Positions 15,232 through 23,536 of a DNA stretch of 60,266 bases are shown piece by piece; within the stretch, counting starts at the first letter, position 1, and every line of letters starts with the position of its first letter. The stretch spans positions 1-60,266 of the forward strand of contig JAIPCT010000011.1 of NCBI GenBank assembly GCA_021738065.1, in the 5' to 3' direction. The DNA comes from Burkholderiaceae bacterium. GTDB lineage: Bacteria; Pseudomonadota; Gammaproteobacteria; Burkholderiales; Rhodocyclaceae. The position numbers were made by a program, and so were the translations under genes. Under the pieces are notes generated by a model that saw nothing but the letters and a program-made list of their open reading frames with translations, was not told the DNA's origin and did no database searches.

Positions 15232-15876
15232 GGCGACTCAAGTACTCCCAAAGGCATAGGCGCACACGCTAGTCATCCAGCCGCCGATCGTCAAGTCATT
15301 GCTTCTGATCGTGGCATTTCCGCGCTTTATTGTGCAGGAAAACCACAGTCGGGCAGGTGAGGAAGGCCGATGGGGACTGAAATCGGCCAATCGCCGGCTG
15401 CGCCCCGTGGAGCGCGGGCGACTGCCTAGTTTGCCGGGCTACCGTGACGCGACCTGGCGGTATCCGCCGGTATTCCGCGCACCAGCCGCCGTTTCGCCAT
15501 CCGCTACGGCGAGGAGAGCGTCTTTTGCTCGACCGCCTTGTAGCGCAGTTGCTTCATCAGCGTCGAGTTTTGTGGGTCGCAAACAAACGCAATTCAACCC
15601 ACCGTTCCCTATCGATCGCCGCCGGAAAAGTCGGCTCTGGCGAGACGGCGGCTGGGTGATGCTCACGGCTGTTCTTCGGCCAGAACGGATGCTCTCCGCT
15701 GAATTCATTTGTGGCGGTTACGGTAGCGACAAGAGTCACTCGGCTCCGAAACCCCACCGAGCAGCGCCCGCCACCTGCTCTCCCGGATGGACATTCGAGG
15801 GGCTGGCTCGCTTCAAACTTGCCGGATGACAAGCTACCCAAGCAAATAGGCGTGTCCGTAGTTGCACTAACAACGT
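15232..15876. other. Long intergenic region, no supported gene
   Basis: 645 nt. Open frames here look random and none has a recognisable domain. Copy 5 of the dispersed repeat lies at 15626-15650 in the opposite orientation to copies 1-4. A TGGGTCGCAAAC...GTTTGC-like stretch near 15571-15595 and the general AT/GC mix hint at decayed sequence, but I cannot name a source. Confidence 0.5.
15626..15650 (+). repeat. Dispersed repeat, copy 5 (inverted orientation)
   Basis: Plus strand AAAAGTCGGCTCTGGCG then AGACGGCG; two mismatches to consensus. Confidence 0.7.
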
Positions 15877-16986
15877 TCAACAGCCAGGCAACACCAGGTC
15901 AGCGGTTCCCGGACAGATCCAGCGCGGCCCCTCACGCGTCGTGTCGATGCAGCCGCCGTTCCCGCACGCTCCCTTCGGATCACGCCAACGAATCATCTGA
16001 TTCAATATCCGGTCGACTTCGCTCGGACTGCCAAGGGTATCTGCCACGCGGCTTTCAACAACCGTTTCGTCCATCGCCAGTTCGCCGGCAGAATTTTTGT
16101 AGGTGCCGTGCCGCCAGTGATAGATCTCGAGGCATTTGTCCGCCAGCGTGTAAGGGCTATTGTGTTTCCAGAAATTGGTAAAGAGTCCGCCGCCCAGATA
16201 ATGCACCCATGACCCCTCGAAGCCGGTCACATCCGAGGAGGATTCGTCGGGATTGCGAAACCAGACCCGGTCACCCGGAACATAGTAGTGGGTGGGAAGC
16301 GGCAATTCCTGGGAACCATACTCGTGCAGGAACGCATCATGAAACTGCCCGGAACGGATGACCCGCCTTTCGCATTGGGCCTGCAATTGCTCCAGCAAAA
16401 GGGGGTTGCATACGGCTAGTTCCTCGGCAATCGCCAGCAGGATGAGGTATTCCGTTGCCCGGTAACAAGAAAAAGAGTAGCGGTGTCCCGAAAGCTCCGG
16501 CTGGGTTGCTTTCTTCAAGGAATGAATCAGCGAGCACCCGGGCCTGACGGTAAAACCTCGCTCTTCGTCATAACTCCAACAGTCATCGGGCCGTTCGGCG
16601 GCGGACGTGTCGAAGTTGAGCTCGGTTTTTCTGCCAAAAACCACAATGTTGCGACGCATATGGACGTGCGCAATCAACTCTTCAACACTGGGGAATTCCA
16701 TGGGTATGGGACTGGCCAGCAGGGCGATCAGGATTTCCTTTTCGAGGTCGCCCGGAGTTCGATGGGTGTCGAGGCTCAGCAGCCCGGTGAGGCTCAGCGT
16801 GTCATGGTTGGGCAGCCAGTGCGCTGCGATGACTGGTTGCAAGACGAAGCGGGATGCCAACTCATCGTCGACGACTTCCACTGCTTCATGCAGCGCGTGT
16901 TGTTGCAAGATTGCGACAACCATTTCACGCGTGCGAAACGAGTCGCCATGCACCCTTACGCCGCACAGTGCTGCCCCGTTGCCCAT
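15877..16986 (-). CDS. Tgl-like protein-glutamine gamma-glutamyltransferase homologue
   Basis: 369 residues from ATG 16986, chosen because AAGGAGG lies 6 nt before it. The middle resembles Bacillus spore transglutaminase Tgl in order and spacing: IPMEFPSVEELIAHVHMRRNI (95-115) like the Tgl helix before the active site, YSFSCYRATEYL (170-181) with candidate nucleophile Cys174, and PGDRVWFRNPD...GFEGSWVHYLGGGLF (237-269). As I recall Tgl, a Glu precedes the catalytic Cys and another lies in the GEN segment; here those positions are Ser173 and Ser259, so the active site is altered or differently built. Extra N- and C-terminal parts (cysteines near the end) are not in Tgl. Divergent from an acyltransferase gene 141 nt away. 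Confidence 0.6.
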   Translation of the reverse strand: MGNGAALCGVRVHGDSFRTREMVVAILQQHALHEAVEVVDDELASRFVLQPVIAAHWLPNHDTLSLTGLLSLDTHRTPGDLEKEILIALLASPIPMEFPSVEELIAHVHMRRNIVVFGRKTELNFDTSAAERPDDCWSYDEERGFTVRPGCSLIHSLKKATQPELSGHRYSFSCYRATEYLILLAIAEELAVCNPLLLEQLQAQCERRVIRSGQFHDAFLHEYGSQELPLPTHYYVPGDRVWFRNPDESSSDVTGFEGSWVHYLGGGLFTNFWKHNSPYTLADKCLEIYHWRHGTYKNSAGELAMDETVVESRVADTLGSPSEVDRILNQMIRWRDPKGACGNGGCIDTTREGPRWICPGTADLVLPGC

Positions 16987-17127
16987 CCCCTCCCTCCTTG
17001 TGTTCCACCAGGTGCAACTCGTCGGTTGCATCCCGGTCTGCCGTTTCGCATGGCGAGAGGCTAACATAGGCCGTATCGCAAATCGACCGTGAGAGATCAA
17101 AATCCGCCCCAAACCCCGCACTGCAAC

Positions 17128-18177
17128 ATGAAACCTGCTCCGACATCACTTTGGGTCGTTGATGTCATCAAGGCAGTGGCATCACAACTTATCGTCTGGC
17201 ATCACTTCGTCTCCTATGGCCCGCTGGCACGGACGCTTCGCCCCCAGGCGATCGGTCTGTTCGACTGGCTGTACCACGATGGGCGCATGGCGGTGCAGGC
17301 ATTTCTGGTTGCGGCAGGATTTCTGGCGGCCCGCTCCGTCGCCCCATGTCCGGAAGGGCTGACTTTTGTTCCGTCAGGCTCTGTACTTGTCAGACTTGCC
17401 TGGCGCAGATATGTACGCCTGCTGCGCCCCTATCTGGTTGGGTTACTGCTGGCCATCGTGTTTGCGGCATGCGCACGCGCCTTGATGCCGGACCCTGACA
17501 CGCCGGCCGCAGCGTCGCTCAAACAGGTGCTGTTTCATGTATTGCTGATTCACGACATTGCCGGAGTCGACGCCTTGTCTGCAGGCGTCTGGTATGTTGC
17601 CATCGATTTGCAACTGTATTGCCTGCTGCTGTTCGTGCTCTGGCTGTCGCAACACCTGTCCATTGCCCTCAGGCTGAAAATGCGAATCCTCAGCCTGCTT
17701 CTCCTTGTCGGGCTGGCCGCCTGCTCCCTGCTCTGGTTCAACCGTGTCGACGCGCTGGAAATCTGGGCCATCTACTTTTTTGGTGCCTATGGCTTGGGCG
17801 TGCTTGTGCAATGGTCTGCTGCCGAGAAGTCGAAATCTCCATGGCTTGCGATACTGCTGCTGATTTATGTGCTGGCGCTGGCGCTCGAGTGGCGGGAGCG
17901 TCTCGTTGTTTCCCTTGTGACAGCGGCGCTCCTTGGTCTGGGGCTGCATACGAGCTACCAGCCCGGCCACCATGTCAACAGGATCGCCGACTGGCTGAGC
18001 CGCATTTCCTATTCGGTATTCCTGATTCATTACCCGATCGTATTGCTCGTCGGGACAGTCATTACCCGGCTTTGGCCCGAGAGTGTTCCCATGGCTGCAA
18101 TTGCCTATCTGGCGGCATGGTTGCTGACGTTGGGCCTTGCGCACATGCTCCATCACCACGTCGAACGGAGATCATGA
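17128..18177 (+). CDS. Acyltransferase family 3 membrane protein
   Basis: 349 residues from ATG 17128. The start has the family plan: VVDVIKAVASQLIVWHHFVSYGPL with the conserved His pair near residues 24-25, then GRMAVQAFLVAAGFLAARS. About ten hydrophobic segments follow, ending with SRISYSVFLIHYPIVLLVG, the typical C-terminal motif. Such enzymes transfer acetyl or other acyl groups to extracellular sugars or glycans. Neighbouring divergent Tgl-like gene suggests a shared envelope or matrix modification role, which is inference. The last 10 codons overlap nothing and an extended repeat-bearing gap follows. Confidence 0.85.
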   Translation: MKPAPTSLWVVDVIKAVASQLIVWHHFVSYGPLARTLRPQAIGLFDWLYHDGRMAVQAFLVAAGFLAARSVAPCPEGLTFVPSGSVLVRLAWRRYVRLLRPYLVGLLLAIVFAACARALMPDPDTPAAASLKQVLFHVLLIHDIAGVDALSAGVWYVAIDLQLYCLLLFVLWLSQHLSIALRLKMRILSLLLLVGLAACSLLWFNRVDALEIWAIYFFGAYGLGVLVQWSAAEKSKSPWLAILLLIYVLALALEWRERLVVSLVTAALLGLGLHTSYQPGHHVNRIADWLSRISYSVFLIHYPIVLLVGTVITRLWPESVPMAAIAYLAAWLLTLGLAHMLHHHVERRS

Positions 18178-18498
18178 AATTGCCCGGTCCTTCTGCCGTG
18201 ATTGAATGGTTCGATCTTCGTGACGTGTGAAGCCGGCCATTGACGACAGGCTGGCACCGTCATCCGCCGCTGCAGCCAAGTTGCCGAGAATGACGGGAAA
18301 GGTTCTGGGATGGTCGGTCACCCATGACATCTTGAGTGGCAACAACCAGTCATAAGAATGTAAGTGTCCTACTGAATGCTGCTGAACGACCGTTCTTACC
18401 CCGAATAGTCGCCGTGTCGCCGGCGCCGACTTTGCCACTGGACATGACCAGCCTTGTAACCGGTGAGCAGATACTTGGGAAGATTGCAGTAAAGCGAA
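18178..18498. other. Intergenic region with dispersed repeat
   Basis: 321 nt. The only open frame (minus strand, about 88 codons) begins inside repeat copy 6 and has no recognisable domain, so I did not call it. No terminator was clear. Confidence 0.5.
18410..18433 (-). repeat. Dispersed repeat, copy 6
   Basis: Minus strand AAAGTCGGCGCCGGCG then ACACGGCG. GTCG...CGAC arms make this copy nearly palindromic. Confidence 0.7.
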
Positions 18499-19401
18499 TC
18501 AGCCCTGATTCGCCACGCCGCTCACCACATGCCCCGTCGGCACCCGTCGTGACGCCGGCTCGCAGTGCTGGGTCTGGTCGTCGAAGAAGAAGTCGGGTTC
18601 GAATTCGCCGAGGAAGGCGGTCTTTTCCAGACCGCCTAGGAACAGGGCTTCGTCGACTTCGACCTGCCATTCCATCAGGGTGCGGATCGCGCGTTCGTGG
18701 GCGGGGGCGCTGCGCGCGGTGACCAGCGCGGTGCGGACTTTCATTTCGCACTCGGCGCTGTCGGCGCGCAGGCGGTGCAGGGCGGCCAGCAGCGGCAGGA
18801 AGGGGCCGGGCGGCAGCGGTTGCAGCGCCTGGCGGGCTTCGTGGTCCTGGAAGGCGGCGAGGCCGTGCTCCTTGAACACGCGCTCGGCCTCGTCGGAGAA
18901 CAGCACGGCGTCGCCGTCGAAGGCGATGCGAACTTCCTGCGGATGCTTCTCGGCCTCGGTGAGCGAGGTCGAATACACACGCGCGGCGGGGACGCCGGCC
19001 TTGAGCGCTTCGCGCACGTCGGTTTCGTTGGCGGAGAGGAAGAGGTGGGCGCCCAGCGGCTTGAGGTAGTGCCAGGGCGCCCGGCCGCGGGTGAATACGC
19101 CGCGCTCAAGCGCCAGCCCGGCGGCATTGGCGGATTTGAAAATGCGCAAGCCCGAGACCGGGTCGTTGCGTGAGAGGATGACCACGGCGACGCGCTGGCG
19201 TTCGGGCGTGTTGAAGGCCAGCAGTTTTTGCACCAGCGGAAAGGCGACGCCGGGTTTCGCCGGCTGCTCCATGCGCTCGAGTTGCAGGCGCATGTAGGCG
19301 GAATCGTCCTCGTCCTCGAAGACGCGGTTTTCTTCTTCGAAATCGAACAGCGCGCGCGAGGAAAGCGCGACGACAAGCTGGCCGTCGAGGCTGGCGGGCA
19401 T
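18499..19401 (-). CDS. 5'-nucleotidase (cytosolic, PF06189 family)
   Basis: 300 residues. The family features are a LVVALSSRALFDFEEENRVFE opening, AVVILSRNDPVSGLRIFKSAN, the FLSANETDVREALKAGVPAA segment and VRIAFDGDAVLFSDEAERVF with aspartates expected to bind magnesium. The C-terminal LGGLEKTAFLGEFEPDFFFDDQTQHCE is also diagnostic. It should dephosphorylate nucleoside 5'-monophosphates. Its start overlaps the stop of the WYL regulator by one base, so the two are probably cotranscribed with rsgA upstream. Confidence 0.88.
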   Translation of the reverse strand: MPASLDGQLVVALSSRALFDFEEENRVFEDEDDSAYMRLQLERMEQPAKPGVAFPLVQKLLAFNTPERQRVAVVILSRNDPVSGLRIFKSANAAGLALERGVFTRGRAPWHYLKPLGAHLFLSANETDVREALKAGVPAARVYSTSLTEAEKHPQEVRIAFDGDAVLFSDEAERVFKEHGLAAFQDHEARQALQPLPPGPFLPLLAALHRLRADSAECEMKVRTALVTARSAPAHERAIRTLMEWQVEVDEALFLGGLEKTAFLGEFEPDFFFDDQTQHCEPASRRVPTGHVVSGVANQG

Positions 19402-20429
19402 CAGCTTTTCCCCGGCCTGACCGTTTTGCCGGGCTTCGGCGCGGCGGCATACAGCAGCGTCAGGCGCGCGCCTTCGTCGGCGAGGCGCTGGCGCAAATCG
19501 GGCGGGGCCAGCACTTCGACATCGGCGCCGAATTTGAGGATGTCCATGATCAGCTCGCGGTGGTCGGCGTAGGGAAATTCAAGCCGCCAGGAACCGTCGG
19601 CATCGAAGCTGCCCTTCTGTTTCGGGTGCCAGGTTTCCTGCGCCACCCAGCGCGCGCGCTGCGGCGTGAAGCGCAGTTTGGCGTGCTGCAGTTTGCGCCC
19701 GGAAAAAATGCCGTAGCCGGGGCCGAGCACTTCGTCCATGCTGCGGCGCGAGACTTCGCGCGCCTTGGTTTCGATCACTTCGGCATGGCGGATGGAATCG
19801 AGGGCGAAGTTGCGGATGTCGTTGCGCAGGTGGCACCAGGCATCGAGATACCAGTTCTCGCGGTAGTACACCAGGCGCTGCGGCGAGACTTCGCGCTCGG
19901 TGGTTTCGCCGCTGCCGCGGGCGAAGTAGGTGATGGCCAGGCGCTTGCGGCGCAGCAGCGCGGCGCCGACTTTTTCGAAATGCGCGAGCTTGAGGTCGCG
20001 CTTGCCGAGGCCGACGATCAGCACGCGGCGGCGGATTTCGTCGGCGGTGTTTTCGGCGCTGCCAAGCAGGCTGTTGAGCCGCGCGATCAGGGGCTGGATG
20101 TGCGGTGTGAGGATGCCGCCGGGATCGAGGTCGGTGAGCAGGTGCTGCATGGTCAACAGCGCATGCACTTCGCCCGAGTTGAACCACAGGCCGGGCAGTT
20201 CGTACTGCCCGCCGCCGTCGGCGTGCGGCGTGTCGAAGCGGTAGCCGCCGCCAGTTCCACCATCGCGGTCCCAGACGATGGGCGCGTTGAGCCGGTTGCG
20301 CATGTATTCGAGATCGCGCTTGAGCGTGGCGCGCGAAACTTCCAGTGCCGCCATCAGATCGGCAAAAGGTACCAGCTTGCGATCGTGGATCATCTGGTCG
20401 ATCTTGTAGAAGCGCTCAGTGCGATCCAT
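19401..20429 (-). CDS. WYL-domain transcriptional regulator (YafY type)
   Basis: 342 residues from ATG 20429 (MDRTERFYKIDQMIHDRK). N-terminal HTH_11 domain at about 1-60 with FADLMAALEVSRATLKRDLEYM, then a WYL domain around residues 140-230 where RLVYYRENWYLDAWCH carries the W-Y-L-equivalent core, and a C-terminal WCX segment. WYL regulators sense nucleic-acid or nucleotide ligands in several DNA-damage and defence systems, so pairing with a 5'-nucleotidase is suggestive. Its first 14 nt overlap the end of rsgA, which implies translational coupling. No phage-defence genes are nearby. Confidence 0.9.
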   Translation of the reverse strand: MDRTERFYKIDQMIHDRKLVPFADLMAALEVSRATLKRDLEYMRNRLNAPIVWDRDGGTGGGYRFDTPHADGGGQYELPGLWFNSGEVHALLTMQHLLTDLDPGGILTPHIQPLIARLNSLLGSAENTADEIRRRVLIVGLGKRDLKLAHFEKVGAALLRRKRLAITYFARGSGETTEREVSPQRLVYYRENWYLDAWCHLRNDIRNFALDSIRHAEVIETKAREVSRRSMDEVLGPGYGIFSGRKLQHAKLRFTPQRARWVAQETWHPKQKGSFDADGSWRLEFPYADHRELIMDILKFGADVEVLAPPDLRQRLADEGARLTLLYAAAPKPGKTVRPGKS

Positions 20430-21312
20430 GACGGCTTTCCGAGATGAATTGATGGAAGTGGTCGAGGCGACGCGCATGGATCACGCCGCTGGCGACGCCG
20501 GCCTTGATCGCGCAGTCCGGTTCGGCGTCATGGCTGCAATCGCGGAAGCGGCACTGGCCAAGGAAAGGGCGAAACTCGGCGAAGCCGTATTCGATTTCCT
20601 GCGGGGTCAGGTGCTTGAGGCCGAATTCCTGCAGGCCGGGGCTGTCGATCAGGGTGCCGCCCGGCGCCTTGTCGTCCGGCAGGCGGTAGAGGCGGGCGTA
20701 GGTGGTGGTGTGCTTGCCGGTGTCCAGCGCGGTGGAAATCTCGCGCGTGGGCGCGGCGGCGCCGGGCACCAGGGCGTTGATCAGGGTCGATTTGCCCATG
20801 CCCGACTGGCCCACCATCACCGAGCTTTCGCCGGCCAGCAGCGGCAGCAGGGGCGAGGCATCCGTCGTTGCCGAGAGTTCGACGACGCGGCAACCGAGCG
20901 CGGCGTAGGGCGCGAGCAGGGCGCGTGCGCTGGCCAGCAGCTCGGGGTGGGCGGCAGCGAGATCGCATTTGTTGAGCACGATCACCGGCTGCAGGCCCTG
21001 GTGTTCGGCGGCGACCAACGCGCGGCTGAGCAGCATGTCGGAAAACGAAGGATCGGTGGCGACCACCAGCAGCAACTGCGTGGCATTGGCGGCGATCAGT
21101 TTCTGGCGGTAGGCATCGCTGCGGTAGAGCAGGCTGCGGCGCTCGCCGTGGCCGGTGATCTGGCCGTCGGGCGTAAGTTCGACTTCATCGCCGACGGCGA
21201 AGGGGCTTTTCTTGCCGCGCGGATAACCGGTGGCGAGCGCACCGTCGGCGAGTTCGATCTCGTAATGCCGGCCGAAGGCGGCGACGATGGTGCCGTGCCT
21301 GTTCAAGGGCAA
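20416..21312 (-). CDS. rsgA: Ribosome small subunit-dependent GTPase RsgA
   Basis: 298 residues. OB-fold N-terminus (HGTIVAAFGRHYEIEL), then circularly permuted GTPase motifs in the order G4 (NKCD near 115), G1 (GQSGMGKSTLINAL near 168) and G3 (DSPGLQEFGL near 215). The C-terminal zinc site is CRFRDCSH with DCAI. It acts late in 30S subunit maturation. It is preceded closely by the pterin dehydratase gene whose stop is a base away, forming a minus-strand run with M48 protease upstream. Confidence 0.96.
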   Translation of the reverse strand: MPLNRHGTIVAAFGRHYEIELADGALATGYPRGKKSPFAVGDEVELTPDGQITGHGERRSLLYRSDAYRQKLIAANATQLLLVVATDPSFSDMLLSRALVAAEHQGLQPVIVLNKCDLAAAHPELLASARALLAPYAALGCRVVELSATTDASPLLPLLAGESSVMVGQSGMGKSTLINALVPGAAAPTREISTALDTGKHTTTYARLYRLPDDKAPGGTLIDSPGLQEFGLKHLTPQEIEYGFAEFRPFLGQCRFRDCSHDAEPDCAIKAGVASGVIHARRLDHFHQFISESRHGSH

Positions 21313-21651
21313 TTACAGGGCAAGCAGGGCATCGATCTTCGCCGCGCAGATGAAGTCGTTTTCGGACAGACCGCCGATGGCGTGCGTGGTGTAGCTGACC
21401 GTGCACTGGCCCCAGGCCACGGCGAGATCCGGGTGGTGGTCTTCGCGATGCGAGATCCAGGCGCTGGCATTCACGAAGGCCATGGTTTCGTAGTAGTTCT
21501 TGAACTTGAAGGTCTTGCTGATGATGTTGCCTTCGCGCTGCCAGCCGTCGAGCGTAGCGAGCATGGCGGCCGCTTCGCTATCGGAGAGCGGCGGCACGCC
21601 GCCCTCGCAGGGTTTACATTTGCCTTTGGACAAGTCGCAGACCTGGTTCAT
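21313..21651 (-). CDS. phhB: 4a-hydroxytetrahydrobiopterin dehydratase (PCD/DCoH)
   Basis: 112 residues. Contains the family core WQREGNIISKTFKFKNYYETMAFVNASAWISHREDHHPDLAVAWGQC, where the HREDHHPD histidines are the active site, and TVSYTTHAIGGLSENDF. It dehydrates 4a-hydroxytetrahydropterin formed by pterin-dependent hydroxylases. No phenylalanine hydroxylase gene lies in the window; in many proteobacteria PCD serves pterin recycling or molybdopterin-related functions. The N-terminus has CKPCEGG with two extra cysteines, common in betaproteobacterial members. Confidence 0.94.
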   Translation of the reverse strand: MNQVCDLSKGKCKPCEGGVPPLSDSEAAAMLATLDGWQREGNIISKTFKFKNYYETMAFVNASAWISHREDHHPDLAVAWGQCTVSYTTHAIGGLSENDFICAAKIDALLAL

Positions 21652-21661
21652 GGGGTTTCCT

Positions 21662-22906
21662 TCACAGTGAGTGCAGCCGCGCGATGCGCTGGCTGGCGGG
21701 TGGGTGGGAATCGTGGAACAGCGAATGCAGCGGGTCCGGCGTCAGGGTCGCGGCATTGTCGCGATAGAGCTTGACCAGGGCGGAGACCAGATCGGTCGCG
21801 GCGGTCTGCTTCGCGGCGTAGGCATCGGCCTCGTATTCGTGCCTGCGCGAAAGTCCCGAGGTCAGCGGTGCCAGCGGAAAGAGGAAAACCGGCAGCACCA
21901 AGGAGAACAACAGCAGGCCCATCGCCGTACCGCCATCGCCGACTTTCAAGCCGGCATAAAACCAGGGCTGGTCGATCAGTTGCCCGAGCAGCCAGAGGAA
22001 GGCCAGGCTCAGGGCGGCGGATAGCGCGATGCGCTTGATCACATGGCGATGGCGAAAATGCCCGAGCTCATGCGCCAGCACGGCTTCGATTTCCTGCGGC
22101 GCGAGTTTTTCCAGCAGGGTGTCGAAGAACACGATGCGCTTGGAACGGCCAAAGCCGGTGAAGTAGGCGTTGCCGTGGGCCGAGCGTTTCGAGCCGTCCA
22201 TGACAAACAGGCCGGAACTGGAAAAGCCGCAGCGTTTGAGCAGGGCTTCGATGCGTTGCTTGAGCGATTCGTCCTCCAGCGGTGTGAACTTGTTGAACAG
22301 CGGCGCGATCACGGTGGGATAGAGGAAGAGCACCAGCAGGTTGGTGCCCAGCCACAGCAGCCAGACGTAGAGCCACCAGGTGCTGCCCATGACTTCCATC
22401 AGCCACAGCACGGCGAACAGCAGGGGGCCGCCGATCAGCACGGCCAGCGCCGCACCCTTGGCCAGATCGGCAAACCACAGCGGCCAGGTGAGCTTGTTGA
22501 AACCGAAGCGCGCTTCGATGCGAAACGTGCGATACAGACTGGTCGGCAGGCCGATGAGGAAGCCGATCAGGCCGACGCTGGCGAACAGGGCCAGGCCGTG
22601 CAGGTAGCCGGCGCCCAGCCACGTGCGCAACGCCTGATCGATCAAGCCGAGAGCGCCGCCCAGGGTCATGGCCAGCAGGAGCAGCGTATCGACGCCGAGT
22701 TCGATCAGGCCGACGCGCTTCTTGGCCACCGTGTAATCGGCGGCCTTGCGATGCTCGTCGAGCTCGATGCGGCCGAAAAAGTCCGCCGGCACGCGGTCGC
22801 GACGGGCGACGACATGCCGCATCTGGCGGATGTCGAGCCAGAGGCGCAAGGCCGTCGATGCGGCAAGCGCCGCGAGAAAAAGTATCGTGAATTGGTATGG
22901 GGTCAT
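21662..22906 (-). CDS. M48 family (Ste24-like) zinc metallopeptidase
   Basis: 414 residues, the usual length of CaaX protease 1 homologues. Zinc motif HELGH in [15 protein letters not shown] near residues 275-290, with downstream EYEADAYAA supplying the third ligand. Multiple membrane helices surround it. A family motif [32 protein letters not shown] is intact. It probably trims membrane proteins. The segment encoding [11 protein letters not shown] carries a copy of the dispersed repeat (21923-21947) in frame. The start is 56 nt from the divergent orn gene. Confidence 0.92.
   Translation of the reverse strand: MTPYQFTILFLAALAASTALRLWLDIRQMRHVVARRDRVPADFFGRIELDEHRKAADYTVAKKRVGLIELGVDTLLLLAMTLGGALGLIDQALRTWLGAGYLHGLALFASVGLIGFLIGLPTSLYRTFRIEARFGFNKLTWPLWFADLAKGAALAVLIGGPLLFAVLWLMEVMGSTWWLYVWLLWLGTNLLVLFLYPTVIAPLFNKFTPLEDESLKQRIEALLKRCGFSSSGLFVMDGSKRSAHGNAYFTGFGRSKRIVFFDTLLEKLAPQEIEAVLAHELGHFRHRHVIKRIALSAALSLAFLWLLGQLIDQPWFYAGLKVGDGGTAMGLLLFSLVLPVFLFPLAPLTSGLSRRHEYEADAYAAKQTAATDLVSALVKLYRDNAATLTPDPLHSLFHDSHPPASQRIARLHSL
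21923..21947 (-). repeat. Dispersed repeat, copy 7, inside the M48 peptidase gene
   Basis: Minus (coding) strand GAAAGTCGGCGATGGCG then GTACGGCG, read in frame as KVGDGGTA in a loop between two membrane helices. Confidence 0.65.
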
Positions 22907-22962
22907 GGGATGGATGCCGCTGTGCCAGAATACCGACTCGACACGACAGACTTTGGAAAATT

Positions 22963-23508
22963 ATGGCACAGGATCAGAACGCGCTCGTCTGGCTGGATAT
23001 GGAAATGACCGGGCTCAGTCCGGACAATGATCGCATCATCGAGCTGGCGCTGGTTGTCACCAACTCGAACCTCGAAATCACGGCCGAGGCGCCGACCTGG
23101 GTGGTGCATCAGTCCGATGCGGTGCTCGACGCGATGGACGCATGGAACACCAATACTCACGGTCGTTCCGGGCTGACGCAGCGGGTCAAGGATTCCATCC
23201 TCGACGAAGCTGCGGTGGAAGCGCAGGCGCTGGAATTCCTGCGCCACCATGTGCCGCGCGCCACCACGCCGATGTGCGGCAACTCGATCTGCCAGGACCG
23301 GCGCTTCATGGCGCGCTACATGCCGAAACTCGAGGACTGGTTTCATTACCGCAATCTCGATGTGTCGACGCTCAAGGAGTTGTGCAAACGCTGGAAGCCG
23401 GAAGTGGCGAAAGGTTTGAAGAAGCACGGCAAGCATGAGGCGCTGGCGGATATTCTCGAGTCCATCGACGAACTCAAGTACTACCGCGAGCATTTTCTCA
23501 AGCTGTAA
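22963..23508 (+). CDS. orn: Oligoribonuclease
   Basis: 181 residues from ATG 22963. DEDDh exonuclease signatures: WLDMEMTGL (Asp/Glu pair), the DRIIELA block, [15 protein letters not shown], and [22 protein letters not shown] with the catalytic His/Asp. Orn degrades 2-5 nt RNAs and the pGpG made from c-di-GMP, so it also completes signalling by the diguanylate cyclase found earlier in the window. Placement divergent from the M48 peptidase gene is usual in betaproteobacteria. Confidence 0.97.
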   Translation: MAQDQNALVWLDMEMTGLSPDNDRIIELALVVTNSNLEITAEAPTWVVHQSDAVLDAMDAWNTNTHGRSGLTQRVKDSILDEAAVEAQALEFLRHHVPRATTPMCGNSICQDRRFMARYMPKLEDWFHYRNLDVSTLKELCKRWKPEVAKGLKKHGKHEALADILESIDELKYYREHFLKL

Positions 23509-23536
23509 TCGATGGCGGCCGGGCGGCGGCTGGCAA

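Noticed and set aside
15299-15829. Open frames in the long gap before the Tgl-like gene
   Set aside because: Arg/Ser/Pro-rich random-looking translations without domains; part of them is repeat sequence.
12448-18433. CRISPR array
   Set aside because: The repeats are irregularly spaced by hundreds of bases, occur in both orientations and have no adjacent cas genes.
18172-18438. 88-codon open frame on the minus strand after the acyltransferase gene
   Set aside because: It starts inside a dispersed repeat copy, lacks a ribosome site, and resembles no family.
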